A program made the position numbers and the translations under genes. From positions 17,489,001 to 17,553,000 of the forward strand of contig OX621241.1 of the NCBI GenBank assembly GCA_951640165.1: a DNA stretch of 64,000 nucleotides, given 5' to 3'. The notes below the pieces were generated by a model. That model worked only from the letters and a program-made list of their open reading frames with translations. It was not told the origin of the DNA and searched no databases. Within the stretch, counting starts at the first letter, position 1. Every line of letters begins with the position of its first letter. This DNA is from Pseudoips prasinana. Its lineage: Eukaryota > Arthropoda > Insecta > Lepidoptera > Nolidae. Positions 23,299 through 33,170 of this stretch are shown here, piece by piece.

Positions 23299-24654
23299 TA
23301 AAGAAGATAAAGAATTATTTGTTGCGTAACTGTGTACAATAAGGTCTTATAATAACATAACAGTTTTTAGGATCAACAGTCTACCCCTATCGGATATGCA
23401 ATACAAACAAGTTTACTAACTAATTTATTCTTAGTAATAATAACACATTATTTTTTGGCAAAAAACTCATGCAAACTATAGTAAACATTCTCTATTAACA
23501 TATTCTTTAATTTCGTTTTAAACAATGTTCCATTTGATTGCTTTATATCAGATGGTAAGTGGTTATACACACGAATAGCAGATATATAAGTACTTTTATA
23601 ATAAATCATGTTTTGTATTCTGGGTAAATTTATGTCATATTTATATTGTCTACGAATGTTCCTCTTTGAGTCTGATTTAAAACTAAAATATTGCATATTA
23701 TTTTTAACAAATAGACATAGTTCCAGAATATAGATCCCTGTCAGTGTAAGGTAGCCCTTCGTTCTGAAAACATCTCTCAAAGACTCATCGCAATACATTT
23801 TATATATTGTCCTAAGGCACTTTTTCTGGAGAATAAAGGTGGATTGTATATTTGTTGAGTTTCCCCAGTAAATAATAGCATAAGTTAATAATGGATACAC
23901 ATTCCCAAAGTAGGCATTTCTAGTAACGGATTCATTTGTTGTTTCTGCCAGTATAGACAACGCATAACAGGCCCTGGATATTTTTTTGTTAATTTTATCG
24001 ATATGAGCCTTCCAATTTAAATATTGATCCACTGTTACTCCAAGGAAATTAATGTCACTTACTACTTCAATTTCTGCGTCGCTTACTGTAACTTTAAGTT
24101 CATTAGGTTTACTCTTATAATTTCTAAATTGAATTATTTTGGTTTTAGACATATTTACATTTAAATTAATTGATTTCAACCAGTGAGTTACTGTTGCTAG
24201 TGTTTTTTTTATTTCATTTTCATAGTTAAAATTATGTGAATCATCATTTGAGATAAATATAGTCGCATCATCGGCATACATTACACAAAGGTGATTAATT
24301 ATATTTGGAAGTTCGTTTATATATAGTAAAAATAATGGCGGCCCCAATATACTGCCTTGTGGTACACCCAGTATTACATTTTCGAATTTCGATTGAACTA
24401 CCTGTATCATTTTTGTTGCATCGTCATATACTTCAATAATAGTAGCTTGCAATCTGTTTTTTAAATAATTTTCTATTAATTTATGTGCTATACCTCTTAT
24501 ACCTATGTGTTCTAGTTTATCCAGTAAAATGTCATATTTGACACAATCAAACGCCTTTGACATATCTATGAAAATAGCAGAACATTGTTTTTTATCATTT
24601 ATTTTATGCCAAATAGAATCGAACATTTTGTATATTGCCAGTGATGTAGTTTTT
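23299..24654 (-). mobile_element. LINE-C, 5'-truncated non-LTR retrotransposon inside the RTE
   Basis: 1,356 bp on the minus strand with a possible TAGA duplication (23295-23298 and 24655-24658). Excising it rejoins the RTE reading frame ('EVV' to 'ENYIYLGQ'), which supports these ends. The 3' end on the minus strand carries two 'ttctttatc' units, like the short tandem tails of CR1/L2-type elements. Confidence 0.82.
23448..24626 (-). CDS. LINE-C reverse transcriptase (C-terminal part), open
   Basis: 392 codons with no internal stop. It is truncated at its 5' end, so the first Met is only the first in the surviving frame. Motifs: 'CSAIFIDMSKAFDCVKYDIL', 'ENVILGVPQGSILGPPLFLL', 'VMYADDATIFI' (catalytic ADD), 'INFLGVTVDQYLNWKAHIDK', 'LLTYAIIYWGNSTN', 'LQKKCLRTIYKM' and 'YNHLPSDIKQS'. 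It is the innermost and so the youngest layer of the nest, which agrees with its open frame. It cannot transpose alone because the endonuclease and first RT blocks are missing. Confidence 0.85.
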   Translation of the reverse strand: MFDSIWHKINDKKQCSAIFIDMSKAFDCVKYDILLDKLEHIGIRGIAHKLIENYLKNRLQATIIEVYDDATKMIQVVQSKFENVILGVPQGSILGPPLFLLYINELPNIINHLCVMYADDATIFISNDDSHNFNYENEIKKTLATVTHWLKSINLNVNMSKTKIIQFRNYKSKPNELKVTVSDAEIEVVSDINFLGVTVDQYLNWKAHIDKINKKISRACYALSILAETTNESVTRNAYFGNVYPLLTYAIIYWGNSTNIQSTFILQKKCLRTIYKMYCDESLRDVFRTKGYLTLTGIYILELCLFVKNNMQYFSFKSDSKRNIRRQYKYDINLPRIQNMIYYKSTYISAIRVYNHLPSDIKQSNGTLFKTKLKNMLIENVYYSLHEFFAKK

Positions 24655-25255
24655 TAGAGAACTATATTTACCTAGGACAGACCATCCAACAAGGTAGGTC
24701 CAACTTCGAGAAGGAGGTCAATCGTAGAATCCAACTCGGCTGGGCAGCGTTCGGGAAGCTACGTAATATCTTCTCGTCCCAAATACCGCAGTGTCTCAAG
24801 TCTAAAGTCTTCGACCAGTGTGTGTTGCCAGTGATGACTTACGGAACAGAGACGTGGTGGGCCTTATCAGGCGGCTCAAGGTCACCCAAAGAGCAATGGA
24901 AAGGGCTATGCTTGGAGTTTCCCTGCGAGATCGAATCAGAAATGATGAGATCCGCAGGCGAACCAAAGTCACCGACATAGCCCTAAGAATTGCCAAGCTG
25001 AAGTGGCAGTGGGCAGGGCACATAGCTCGTAGAGCCGACGGCCGCTGGGGCAGAAAGGTTCTCGAGTGGCGACCACGAACCGGAAGACGCAGCGTGGGCA
25101 GGCCCCTTACAAGATGGACCGATGATCTTGTGCGGGTCGCTGGAAAACGCTGGATGCGGATAGCGCAAGACCGGCAATTGTGGAGATCTTTGAGGGAGGC
25201 CTTTGTCCAGCAGTGGACGTCTTTCGGCTGATATGATGATGATATGATGAAATGG

Positions 25256-25459
25256 GCCCATCAAATACCGGAACCGTCTGTAGGTGATGTTGTATTAGTG
25301 AAGGAGGATGATCTACCACCTGGGAGGTGGTTGTTAGGTAAAATAGAGCACAAGCATCCGGGTCCTGATAAAATCACTCGAGTAGTGACACTGCGCACGA
25401 AAAATTCAGTTATTAAAAGACCTACTTCTAAACTATGTGTACTACCAATAACTATTTGA
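25256..25459 (+). CDS. pol: BEL/Pao integrase C-terminal domain (DUF5641-like), displaced by the RTE
   Basis: The pol frame continues here after the RTE: 'HQIPEPSVGDVVLVKEDDLP', 'GRWLLGKIEHKHPGPD' and 'TRVVTLRTKNSVIKRP' are the SH3-like tail typical of BEL/Pao integrases. It ends with TGA at 25457-25459. The coordinates cover the exon-like fragment only. The Met-Met seen just upstream at 25244 belongs to the RTE tail. Confidence 0.85.
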   Translation, partial: AHQIPEPSVGDVVLVKEDDLPPGRWLLGKIEHKHPGPDKITRVVTLRTKNSVIKRPTSKLCVLPITI

Positions 25460-25654
25460 AATGTCAATTAGATTTACGTATAAGTTGTGAGTATTTTTAA
25501 GATTTAAATTTGTTAAATGTATACAGCATACAGCCACCGAGGACGCATCTTATAATAATCCACTTATAAAGTTTGTTTTTGTTACAAGTTACATGATGGT
25601 TGCACGGTGGGCGGTAGTAAAGAACATTTTTCATGATGTCCTTGGTGGGCGGTA
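25460..25654 (+). other. BEL/Pao 3' untranslated region
   Basis: About 195 bp between the pol stop and the 3' LTR. A short G-rich stretch 'ggtgggcggta' abuts the LTR and may serve as the polypurine tract, although it is interrupted by pyrimidines. Confidence 0.5.
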
Positions 25655-25929
25655 TGTCGTAGTATAGAAATAAGCGCATAAGAGTGAACGCATTATAAAT
25701 AGTTGCCGTCGAGTTCGATAGATGGCGTTAGTGGAAAAATTAAAAGTCGCAATGGTTTCGTTCACATTTTATGTATAGTCCTAAGTAGAAATATTTTTTT
25801 GTTGAGAATTGTTCGGGTGCAATATTACTTGTTATTGATATTGTACGCAGTGGTAAAACATTATACTCGTTTTTAATTGTCGAGCAAGTGTTTCAATTCT
25901 CCCCTGCTCTTGAACCTGGATCCCAAACA
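25655..25929 (+). repeat. 3' LTR of the BEL/Pao element
   Basis: 275 bp, matching the 5' LTR except at two positions by eye. It is followed by GATAT (25930-25934). Confidence 0.92.
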
Positions 25930-26013
25930 GATATTGACCCCTTACTGAATTGTTAGACCAGGTATATATATAATTTTGTGCTATCCAACACATTTCTAAG
26001 AAGAATTAAATAA

Positions 26014-28915
26014 TGTCTGATAACATTACCGAAATTCATAATTCTATATCAGTTAAAAAGTTTGTTAAATGTACCAACTTACAGTAATATTAATCTATTA
26101 TGTATGCATGTAAACATTCGATCCCTAATCCGCAATTTCTCGAAGCTACTTTGTTTAAATAGTTCTTTTAAACTGACTTTTGATGTAATAGTTGTCACAG
26201 AGGTGGGTCTGTCCGATGTAATATGTAATCTTTTTCATATACCCGGATATAGAATGCACACAAAATTAAGACAAAATAAAAAAGGTGGCGGGATTATTAT
26301 TTACGTTAAAAACTACCTTAAATTCACCACCCATACCTTTAAAACATACTGCTTTGAAACTATAACAGGTACTCTAGTAACTGCCAATAATAAGTCAATT
26401 ACTTTGTGTGCAATCTACCGGCCACCAGCTACTAACAGACAGGTTTTTATCACTGAACTTTCCACACTGCTGTATAAAATCGGTTGCACTGATACGATAA
26501 TTCTTGGAGACGTAAATATTGATTTAAAATCCCAATCCCCCCATCGAGATGCATATGCAGATATGCTATCCGAACGAGGGTTTGTATGTGGGGTGACGGA
26601 CTACACTAGAATCGAAACGCGAAATAATAAAGTAACTAAATCATGCATCGATCACATTTTTGTGAGACTAAATAAATGGCATGCGTGCACGGGAGCGATC
26701 GACGTCGTACTGGCGGACCATCGCGTCACTCTCATAGCGTGCAGCGACCAAGCGCATATACAGGCCGTTACGAAAACTACTAAAATATTTTGTCATGACA
26801 GTGAAATCTTAACTAGGGAGTTAAGTAAAGTCGACTGGTCTCTCACAGATAATATGGAATGTCCTGATAGTATATATGAGTTTATTAACTCGAGGTTAGT
26901 AGATGCTTGTAATTAGACACTTACGACCAAAAATAAATACAATATCCGATGTAAGGTTCCATGGATAAACAAACATATTTTAAACTTAAGTAAACGCAGA
27001 GATATATTATTTCACTCGTGGAAATCCGATCAAACAAATATGTGCCTAAGATTACAGTATAATAAAGCACGTAATAAAGTCCACAGTGCCCTTGAATACT
27101 TTAGAAATAATTACTACAAAAATAGAATTAAACAAAATTTCAATAATCCCAAAAAGCTTTGGCAAATAGTTAATTCTATATGTGGGAGAATAAACCAATC
27201 TATTGATGAAATAATATCAAAAGCCTTTAGTGATCAAAATTTATCTACGCTGGAAATTGCCAACAGATTTGCAAATACTTTTCAAAATTCAGTTAAAACA
27301 ATACTACCAACTTGTACTAACAAGATTCTTAATGAAAACGATTATCAAAATAACCCCAATGTTAGTATTCTTGTAAAACAAGCCACTCCATGGAATATAC
27401 TTAAAATTATAAACAAATTACAAAAATTTAAGGCCCCAGGGCGGGACGGGATTAAGATATTAAATATTAAACAAATTAGCCGTAAAATTTCTAGTGCTGT
27501 TGCTAATCTAATCAACGCTAGTCCTAAACGTGCAAAATATCCAGATGCACTGAAACTTGGGTGCGTTCGCCCGATCTATAAAAAGGGTAGACACAATGAC
27601 CTAACAAACTATCGGCCTATAACTCTCTTATCAACCATAGATAAAATAGTGGAAAAGTTTTTTAGCGAGCAAATTCACATGTTCTACCAAAATCATAATA
27701 TAATATGTAGTAATCGATTTGGCTTTCAACCGCATAAAAGTACTTCTTGTTTATTATCCCGGTTCACCGATGAAATTAACCTTAATCTTGACGACAGGAA
27801 ACACGTTTTAGCTCTGTTTATCGATTTCTCGCGCGCTTTCGATACACTAAATCACAACAAGCTAATAAAAAAACTAGAAACTACCGGTGTACGCGGACCA
27901 CTCCTAAAATGGTGCGAAAATTATTTGAAAAACAGAACCTTTTGCGTTAAAATAGATCAGACTTGCAGTGACTTAATTAAAGTTGAAGAAGGAACCGCCC
28001 AGGGTTCAGTACTCGGCCCCCTCCATTTTCTAGCATACATCAATGACATGAATAATGTCCTTGAATTTTGTACTTCATATCAGTATTGCGACGATACTTG
28101 TCTACTCGCCACAGAAAAAAATTTTGAAACTGCTCTGTCTAAATTACAAACCGATTATGACAATATAAACAAATGGTGCCATGATAATGGAATTGTGATG
28201 AACGCAAATAAAACTAAACTTCTCCATATCTGCTCCCCGTATATAAAGTCTAAAGAAACTGCTAGGAGATACTTAGTAGCCCATGAACACCTTTGTTTAC
28301 ACAAAACCCGCAGAGATTGTCGTTGTCCTACAATTGAATATGTTGATAAACATACATATCTAGGTCTGACTATTGATAACAAATTCAATTGGTTGCCGCA
28401 AGTTAATCGAGTATGTGATAAACTACGCGCTTTTCTCGCAACATTATATATTATCAAAGACAGAATACCTTTTAAAATAAGGCTGATGTTGTATAATGCC
28501 CTTGCAGACTCAGTGATCTCATATGGTATCCTATTTAGATCGTATCTTCAAGTTGCAAATAAGAATACTCAAAAAAATTGTTTCATCGAACATAGCCGAA
28601 CAAATGAAGGACGATGAATTGATATTGTTTAAGCACTGTAAGGTACTACCAATTCATAAAAAAATTGAGTATAGCCTTCTAAAAGAACAATTTTTCAATA
28701 AAGATATTCTTGACGATATAAGCCACAATATTCAAACAAGAAAAATTACGAACAACCGACTTGTTACAACATCAGCACATAACTATTACGGTGAGAGGAC
28801 CACTCGATACTTAATTCCACGTCTTATAAATAAATTGGACCCCAGCTTCATTAAAAGTATAAACAAAACAAATATAAAAAATAAATTAAAATCACATTTC
28901 TTAAACATCATGTAG
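26014..28915 (+). pseudogene. LINE-A ORF2: AP endonuclease plus reverse transcriptase
   Basis: The ATG at 26013 is one base out of frame with the endonuclease, so the start is damaged. The first in-frame Met is at 26104. Endonuclease: 'HVNIRSLIRNFSKLL', 'VVTEVGLSD', 'AIYRPPATNRQVF', 'IILGDVNIDLKS', 'IDHIFVRL' and 'LADHRVTLI'. TAG at 26914-26916 is an isolated stop. RT: 'KFKAPGRDGIKIL', 'LTNYRPITLLSTIDKIVEKF', 'SNRFGFQPHKSTSCLL', 'LFIDFSRAFDTLNH', 'EGTAQGSVLGPLHFLAYIND', and 'YQYCDDTCLLA' in place of the usual F/Y-A-D-D. A frameshift near 28535 moves the C-terminus ('LQIRILKKIVSSN' to 'LKSHFLNIM') into another frame. Confidence 0.85.
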
Positions 28916-29208
28916 ATGCAGGCAATATAACTGGTTTTACACCTGCGCTCGAGTGTCGGCGCATCGCCCGGCCACTCGACGTAAACAATGTGACATTTAT
29001 TTATTAGAATAGATAGGTACATATTTAATATTGTGAACCTAATTTGATAGTAGGTAATAATTACATATAAATAGTTATAAGAATTTAATGTACTGCTGAA
29101 TAATAGCAGCCCGGACAAACCTCCGTGGTTTACGGGTTTGCTATCATAATAACATGTATGTTTACTTTATGGAAATAAATAATAAAAAAAAAAACAAAAA
29201 AAAAAGTA
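28916..29208 (+). other. LINE-A 3' untranslated region and A-rich tail
   Basis: It follows the ORF2 stop and includes 'ggaaataaataataaa' and two A-runs separated by a C at about 29180-29205. Confidence 0.65.
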
Positions 29209-29584
29209 AAATAAAATACTTTTTCTAAAATAAAAGTAGCCTAAGTTACGCTTTATTACATCAGCTACCTGCCAATAAAAGTCCCGTCAAAATCGGTCCA
29301 GCCATTTCAGAGATTAGCCGGAACAAACAGACAGACAGACAGACAAAATTGTAAAAAATGTTATTTTGGTGTATGTACCGTATATATATTCATATTTATG
29401 TAGTAAAAACCGGCTATTTCAATATTACAAACAGACACTTCAATTTTATTTATTTGTATAGAGTATAGATTATTATGTCACACGCTTATTACCAACATTG
29501 CTTGCAATAAATGTAGTGGTAAGTGGTAGTAGTAAGTGTATTTTAATACTAATATAGCTTATAATATATATCTATTTACTATAT

Positions 29585-29910
29585 TTGGCCGCCTCTAACC
29601 TTCAAGAAAGTTCGCGATCAGGCGGTGCTGTAGCGGAGGCGGCTGAGAACTACAAACGGAGTAAATATGCTGCCATAGGTGATGGCTATATGTTTGGGGT
29701 CGAAACAATGGGTCCTTGGCGGCCAGAAGCGCGGTCCTTGTCAAGGAGTTATCCAGATGACTTGAAGACCATTCTGGTGATTAGAGAGCTAGCACGTACA
29801 TACCTCGGCCAACGTTTATAAGCCTTGCGATCCAAATAGGTAACATCGCTAGCTTTTTGGTCACCTTACCCGCAGATGGCGACTTGAAAGCGGTTTTTTA
29901 TCTGTAAGTT
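29585..29910 (+). pseudogene. C-terminal remnant of a reverse-transcriptase reading frame
   Basis: From 29585 the frame reads 'SGGAVAEAAENYKRSKYAAI', then 'VETMGPWRPEARSL', then stops at 29819. A neighbouring frame continues with 'SLAIQIGNIASFLVTLP'. This order (G-AVAE-A, KY, VET-GPW-PEA, then QR and SLAIQ-GN) resembles the C-terminal extension of pol-like frames seen in many animal retroelements. The part with the RT domain is not present. It could equally be a relic of another repeat-encoded protein. Confidence 0.4.
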
Positions 29911-29925
29911 ACACTTTTATGTGTA

Positions 29926-30146
29926 ACTAGCGGCCCGGTACGTGCTTCGCTACGATAAGGCATAGTAATAAAAAAAAGATTATTAAGTTCATTCATTCAA
30001 ACTAAAAAATATTTTAAATTTTCTCTACGTACCTTTTCTGGACTTAAATGAATAATTCAAGACCAAAATTAGCCAAATCGGTAAAGGCGTTGTTGAGTTA
30101 TAACATTACAACGAAAAGTGGCATTGATTTTTATATATATAGATTT
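29926..30146 (+). repeat. lepidopteran 'actag...tatatagat' repeat
   Basis: It begins 'actagcggcccggtacgtg' and 'cttcgctacg', has 'ccaaatcggtaaaggcgttg' near the 3' end, and finishes 'atatatatagat'. It resembles the repeats at 11637, 43431 and 53841 in layout but not in detail. Confidence 0.5.
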
Positions 30147-31230
30147 AGTATTTTTATTTTAAGTTTATAATAATAGTTTTACTTTATATGTAGTTTTAAT
30201 ATATTTCCAACTGTTTACTTAACTATTTTCTTTTGTTATGTGGTGAAATAAACAACTATATTATACTTTTATTATTATTATCATTTGATTTTACTGCTTA
30301 ATTGTGAGCTTGATCCACTTTAACTTTTCACTTACTATTTCATCAGAAAAATTACCAGTAATTTTAAACAAGTTAAAATGTGTACATCAGTCGAATAAAA
30401 CACTATTGATGCCTGAGGAGTACTACCAAGGATTTTTTTTCTACCAAGGTACCTCATCTGGTGATAAGCGGTTACTGAACCCTATGACGCTTGGAATACA
30501 TATACCACCACTCACACGATGCCTACCCATCCCACTCTGTGTGTCTACCCACGTATAAGATGTATATATATACTGTAAGTTAGACGTAATTCCAGAGTTG
30601 CGCTGGAAGAGCAAAACACGATATACTACCTTCTATCTTCTTTGTAGTAGCCGGGACTTAGTTTTGTAAAAGTATCAATTTTTTTTATATAAGCCTGATA
30701 TTACTATCTCCCAATACAATTACTGCTAGACCCTCCCAAATGTTTGACTGATTGAACTTCTGATATGAAATAGCACAATTTATATTATATAAAAGATATG
30801 CCACAAACGTATTCGGGAACCCTAGAATCCTATTTCAGATGAAAATCATAAAATTTTAGATGTAAATCGTAAATATTATTATTAAAATCGTAAATATTTA
30901 CGATTTTACCAGTATTCATTAATGCTGGGGTCTTTATTAAATTAAATTACGAAGAGCTCAAGAATTGGAAGCAATATATAGGTATATATAGATTATTTTA
31001 TTTATTTAATCTTAAAGGAAGTGGTTACTTTAGTGTCAAAGTAATTCAAGCCGCCTCTAGTAGTAATTATTATATTTATTCTCGTGGCAGTCAAATAACG
31101 TCCACCGCTGAACAAAAACATTCTCCTAGAATGGGTGGATATGGCATTATCGCTACGATTGACAGACGCCGTTCTCTGGCAGGCTTTCCATAGGAACGAC
31201 TTCTACGCCCCCTATGGTATGAAATGGTGT
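30147..31230. other. low-information DNA with weak repeat traces
   Basis: No gene. Two short traces look like common lepidopteran repeats: 'tctggtgataagcggttactg' (30447-30467) and 'gtccaccgctgaacaaa' (31100-31116). Confidence 0.35.
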
Positions 31231-31715
31231 AGTGCGCCAATTTGAGTATGTATCGCCGCACCGTCTCAACTCGAATCAAACAATCAAACTGAAATCAGTA
31301 GTAGATGAACCCGCTGAGTTTGTTTCGCTGGGTCTTCTCAGTTGGCAAGCATTGTATCCGGTGGTGCCGTTAATACGTGACCGTCGCTATACACAACAGT
31401 TCCGTCATAATAATATTGAATTATTACCTCAGTCTAGACAGAACCATTCAGACAAGATGTAGTAAAATATATCTAAAGCTATAAACACGTACCAACTTAA
31501 TTAACCATTTTGACATAAATTTCAAGAATTTTGCGATTTAACTAAACCATGACTATCGTAAATACTATGATATAATTCCATATGATAAAATAAGTCATGA
31601 TTTAATTAACTATTTGCGCCTAGAATTAATATATAGTTAATTAATATTATTCATGCTCTGACTACTTTACAAGCGCTTTTTTAAAGTAGGTATATTAAAA
31701 TAAAACCGTTTTTAC
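31231..31715 (+). mobile_element. decayed 3' UTR fragment of the LINE-B family
   Basis: It matches the LINE-B 3' UTR (about 16240-16690) in order: 'gagtatgt(a/t)tcgcc', 'ccgtctcaact', 'gtagtagatgaaccc', 'gagtttgtttcgctgggtc', 'ggtccgtcataataat'-like, and 'caagcgcttttttaaagt'. No coding part remains, so it is a strongly 5'-truncated old copy. Confidence 0.75.
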
Positions 31716-32244
31716 GTATTTAGTGATATATAGCGTATGCCACGAAGGGTAATTATGATATTATACAGTTATTATAATACTATTGGCAAGAGTAGTAAAG
31801 TCATTATCAGAGGCATACTGCTTCTAATAAGGATGAACGACTGTTGTCTAATGACTTCAGTCAGGATTGACATCATAAGGTGCCCACCAAAGTAGGATAT
31901 GCTCCAAAAATAAACTACTTCGGACTACTTAAGAGTGACTAGCTTAGCCTCGTCGAAGCTCGTTATAAAGCTCTCATTAGCTTTGACGCTCATGTCACAA
32001 GTACTGAGTGATATTTTTGTCACCTTCCAAATTTAAATATTATATTATTTTTGTTTAGTACCCACGAAAATGACTTAAAATTATTATATTGATAGACCTT
32101 TCACATTAACAAGCTTTATTTTTATAAATACATGTCTTATATAAGTTAATATTTGCATTGGAAGGTTAAAAAATCACCATCAATTACTTAAAGCGCCAAT
32201 AATATTAGCATGTATTTTTCAGACATCTTTAAAATGAATTGTAT
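31716..32244. other. unassigned DNA
   Basis: No gene recognised. Words such as 'gaacgactgttgtctaatgac' hint at an old interspersed repeat. Confidence 0.35.
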
Positions 32245-32335
32245 AAATTTAAGTGCGGGTGGGAATCGAACCCAGGACCACGGGGTATCTGGCCCCATGT
32301 GCGTTAACCCATTAACTACTCCGCCACCGCACCGT
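32245..32335 (-). repeat. tRNA-like SINE head
   Basis: The minus strand gives 'ggtgcggtggcggagtagtt', a box A-like segment, and 'tgggttcgattcccaccc' region with box B. No SINE tail follows on the minus strand, so this is a head fragment or a tRNA pseudogene. Acceptor pairing is not convincing enough for a tRNA gene. Confidence 0.5.
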
Positions 32336-33170
32336 GGTGCATGTATATTAAATATCTTCCTGTGTAAAATACTTTCAAAAGTCATATATTTTATCATAAT
32401 ATTTGACAACGTCGTGGAGGAAATATTATTGTCCATTAAATTGGTATAATTTCTACGAAGGTTCGCTCACTAATTTAATTTAACCCAATATGTGAACGTC
32501 CGCTCTTGTCAATATCGAATACAGTATTAGGTAAAAGTTGTATGTATCTTATGTACCTACCTAACCCGTAATAACTCTTCTAACCTTTTCTAATGGACCC
32601 AATTTCAAGGCATCCGATCGACTGGAAAAGGGATTATTTGCTCAACAAATATGTACGACTTTAAATAGTCCATCTGAGTTATTTAGTAGATAGATACTCA
32701 ATTTGTAGCACCGGTTATGTATTGAATGCCAACATGTAACGTAAATAGACAAGGACCTTATTTTACAAATGGAATATAACAAGTCATAGACTAGAAGAAC
32801 ATATCGCAAGTGTCAGAAACCAACACATTAATTAATCAGCAACAGCTGAGTACGTATTTGACACTCCACCGAGCGTCATCGGGAAGCGTCTGTAATAAAG
32901 AAACAAGCCAATTTTAACCGGGGAGATGGATACCGCCTTTCAACATCTTCGAATCCTGTAATCATGGTAAAGGGCTAGTGGTTACCCTAGTGTCAGAGTT
33001 ATTCTACCCGCCGTTACGTCCTGTGATATTGCCTAACGACAGTATAATGTGCCCATCGAAGCACAGATATTGAAACATGTTGACCCATCTATGGACTGAC
33101 CACGAGCCTAGTAGCTTAACCTCGTCTATTACTTACGTATCGGTGAAAGCATCTACCCCGCCTATCTGCG
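32336..33170. other. unassigned DNA with an old repeat trace
   Basis: At about 32966-33150 the order 'ggttaccctagtgtcagag', 'gatattgcctaacgac' and 'gtgcccatcgaag' resembles the repeat at 56140-56375. No gene. Confidence 0.35.

Larger units (their letters stand above)
20813..25231 (+). pseudogene. RTE ORF: AP endonuclease plus reverse transcriptase
   Basis: The start is ATG 20813. It follows a basic, Pro-rich N-terminus. The endonuclease spans residues ~75-300: 'LALATYNTRTLRTDEKM', 'DIIGLSEVRREGEDT', 'TVVMGDFNAKL' and 'GSDHRLVRGSL'. RT spans residues ~500-830: 'NNKAPGDDGITAELLKAGG', 'LKNYRPITLLSHVYKL', 'EQAGFRKGFSTIDHIHTLR', 'FVDYEKAFDSI', 'GVRQGDVISPKLF' and 'LRFADDIVVMAETL'. LINE-C interrupts it at 23298. 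It resumes at 24659 with 'NYIYLGQTIQQG'. A frameshift lies near 24855, since the last part (24860-25231, 'ERAMLGVSLRDRIRN', 'GRPLTRWTDDLVRVAG') is in another frame. Apart from LINE-C and this shift it looks intact. Confidence 0.9.
20724..25249 (+). mobile_element. RTE-clade LINE inside the BEL/Pao integrase, split by LINE-C
   Basis: Flanked by AAATGG (20718-20723 and 25250-25255). It has a short 5' leader, one long ORF with endonuclease and RT, a typical RTE C-terminus ending 'EAFVQQWTSFG', and a terminal run of 'gatgat' units as its 3' end. With LINE-C removed it is about 3.2 kb, which fits a full-length RTE. Confidence 0.9.
12716..25929 (+). mobile_element. BEL/Pao LTR retrotransposon, interrupted by LINE-B and an RTE
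   Basis: It is bounded by two 275-bp LTRs that begin TG and end CA, inside a GATAT duplication. It encodes gag (DUF1759-type) and pol in the order protease, reverse transcriptase, RNase H, integrase, which is the BEL/Pao order. Without the two nested insertions it is about 6.6 kb. The coding region has a TGA in the gag zinc knuckle, a TAA in RNase H and one extra G in integrase. I see no envelope gene. Confidence 0.92.
11668..29208 (+). mobile_element. LINE-A, near full-length CR1-like non-LTR retrotransposon, split by BEL/Pao
   Basis: Two-ORF non-LTR element: a 5' leader, ORF1 (PHD-like finger plus FP-like domain), ORF2 (AP endonuclease plus reverse transcriptase), a 3' UTR and an A-rich tail at about 29180-29208. 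A PHD finger in ORF1 is known for CR1-like elements. Removing the BEL/Pao insertion and one GATAT leaves about 4.3 kb, a normal full length. No target duplication could be read at its own ends, partly because it landed inside another repeat. Confidence 0.75.
11637..29480 (+). repeat. lepidopteran 'actagctgtgccc' repeat, split by LINE-A
   Basis: The first ~30 bp ('actagctgtgcccgcgactt' and 'cgtccgcgtg') lie at 11637-11667. The matching 3' part resumes after the LINE-A poly-A at about 29210 with 'gtagcctaagttacg', 'gtcccgtcaaaatcggtcc', 'agattagccggaacaaac' and a run of 'agac'. These are the two ends of one very common moth/butterfly repeat, so it is the outermost layer of the nest. The interior of the repeat near the left end seems to be lost. 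Confidence 0.6.

Noticed and set aside
12711..25934. Two separate LINEs, one with ORF1 and one with ORF2
   Set aside because: The GATAT duplication and the continuous ORF1 frame across the BEL/Pao element show a single LINE.
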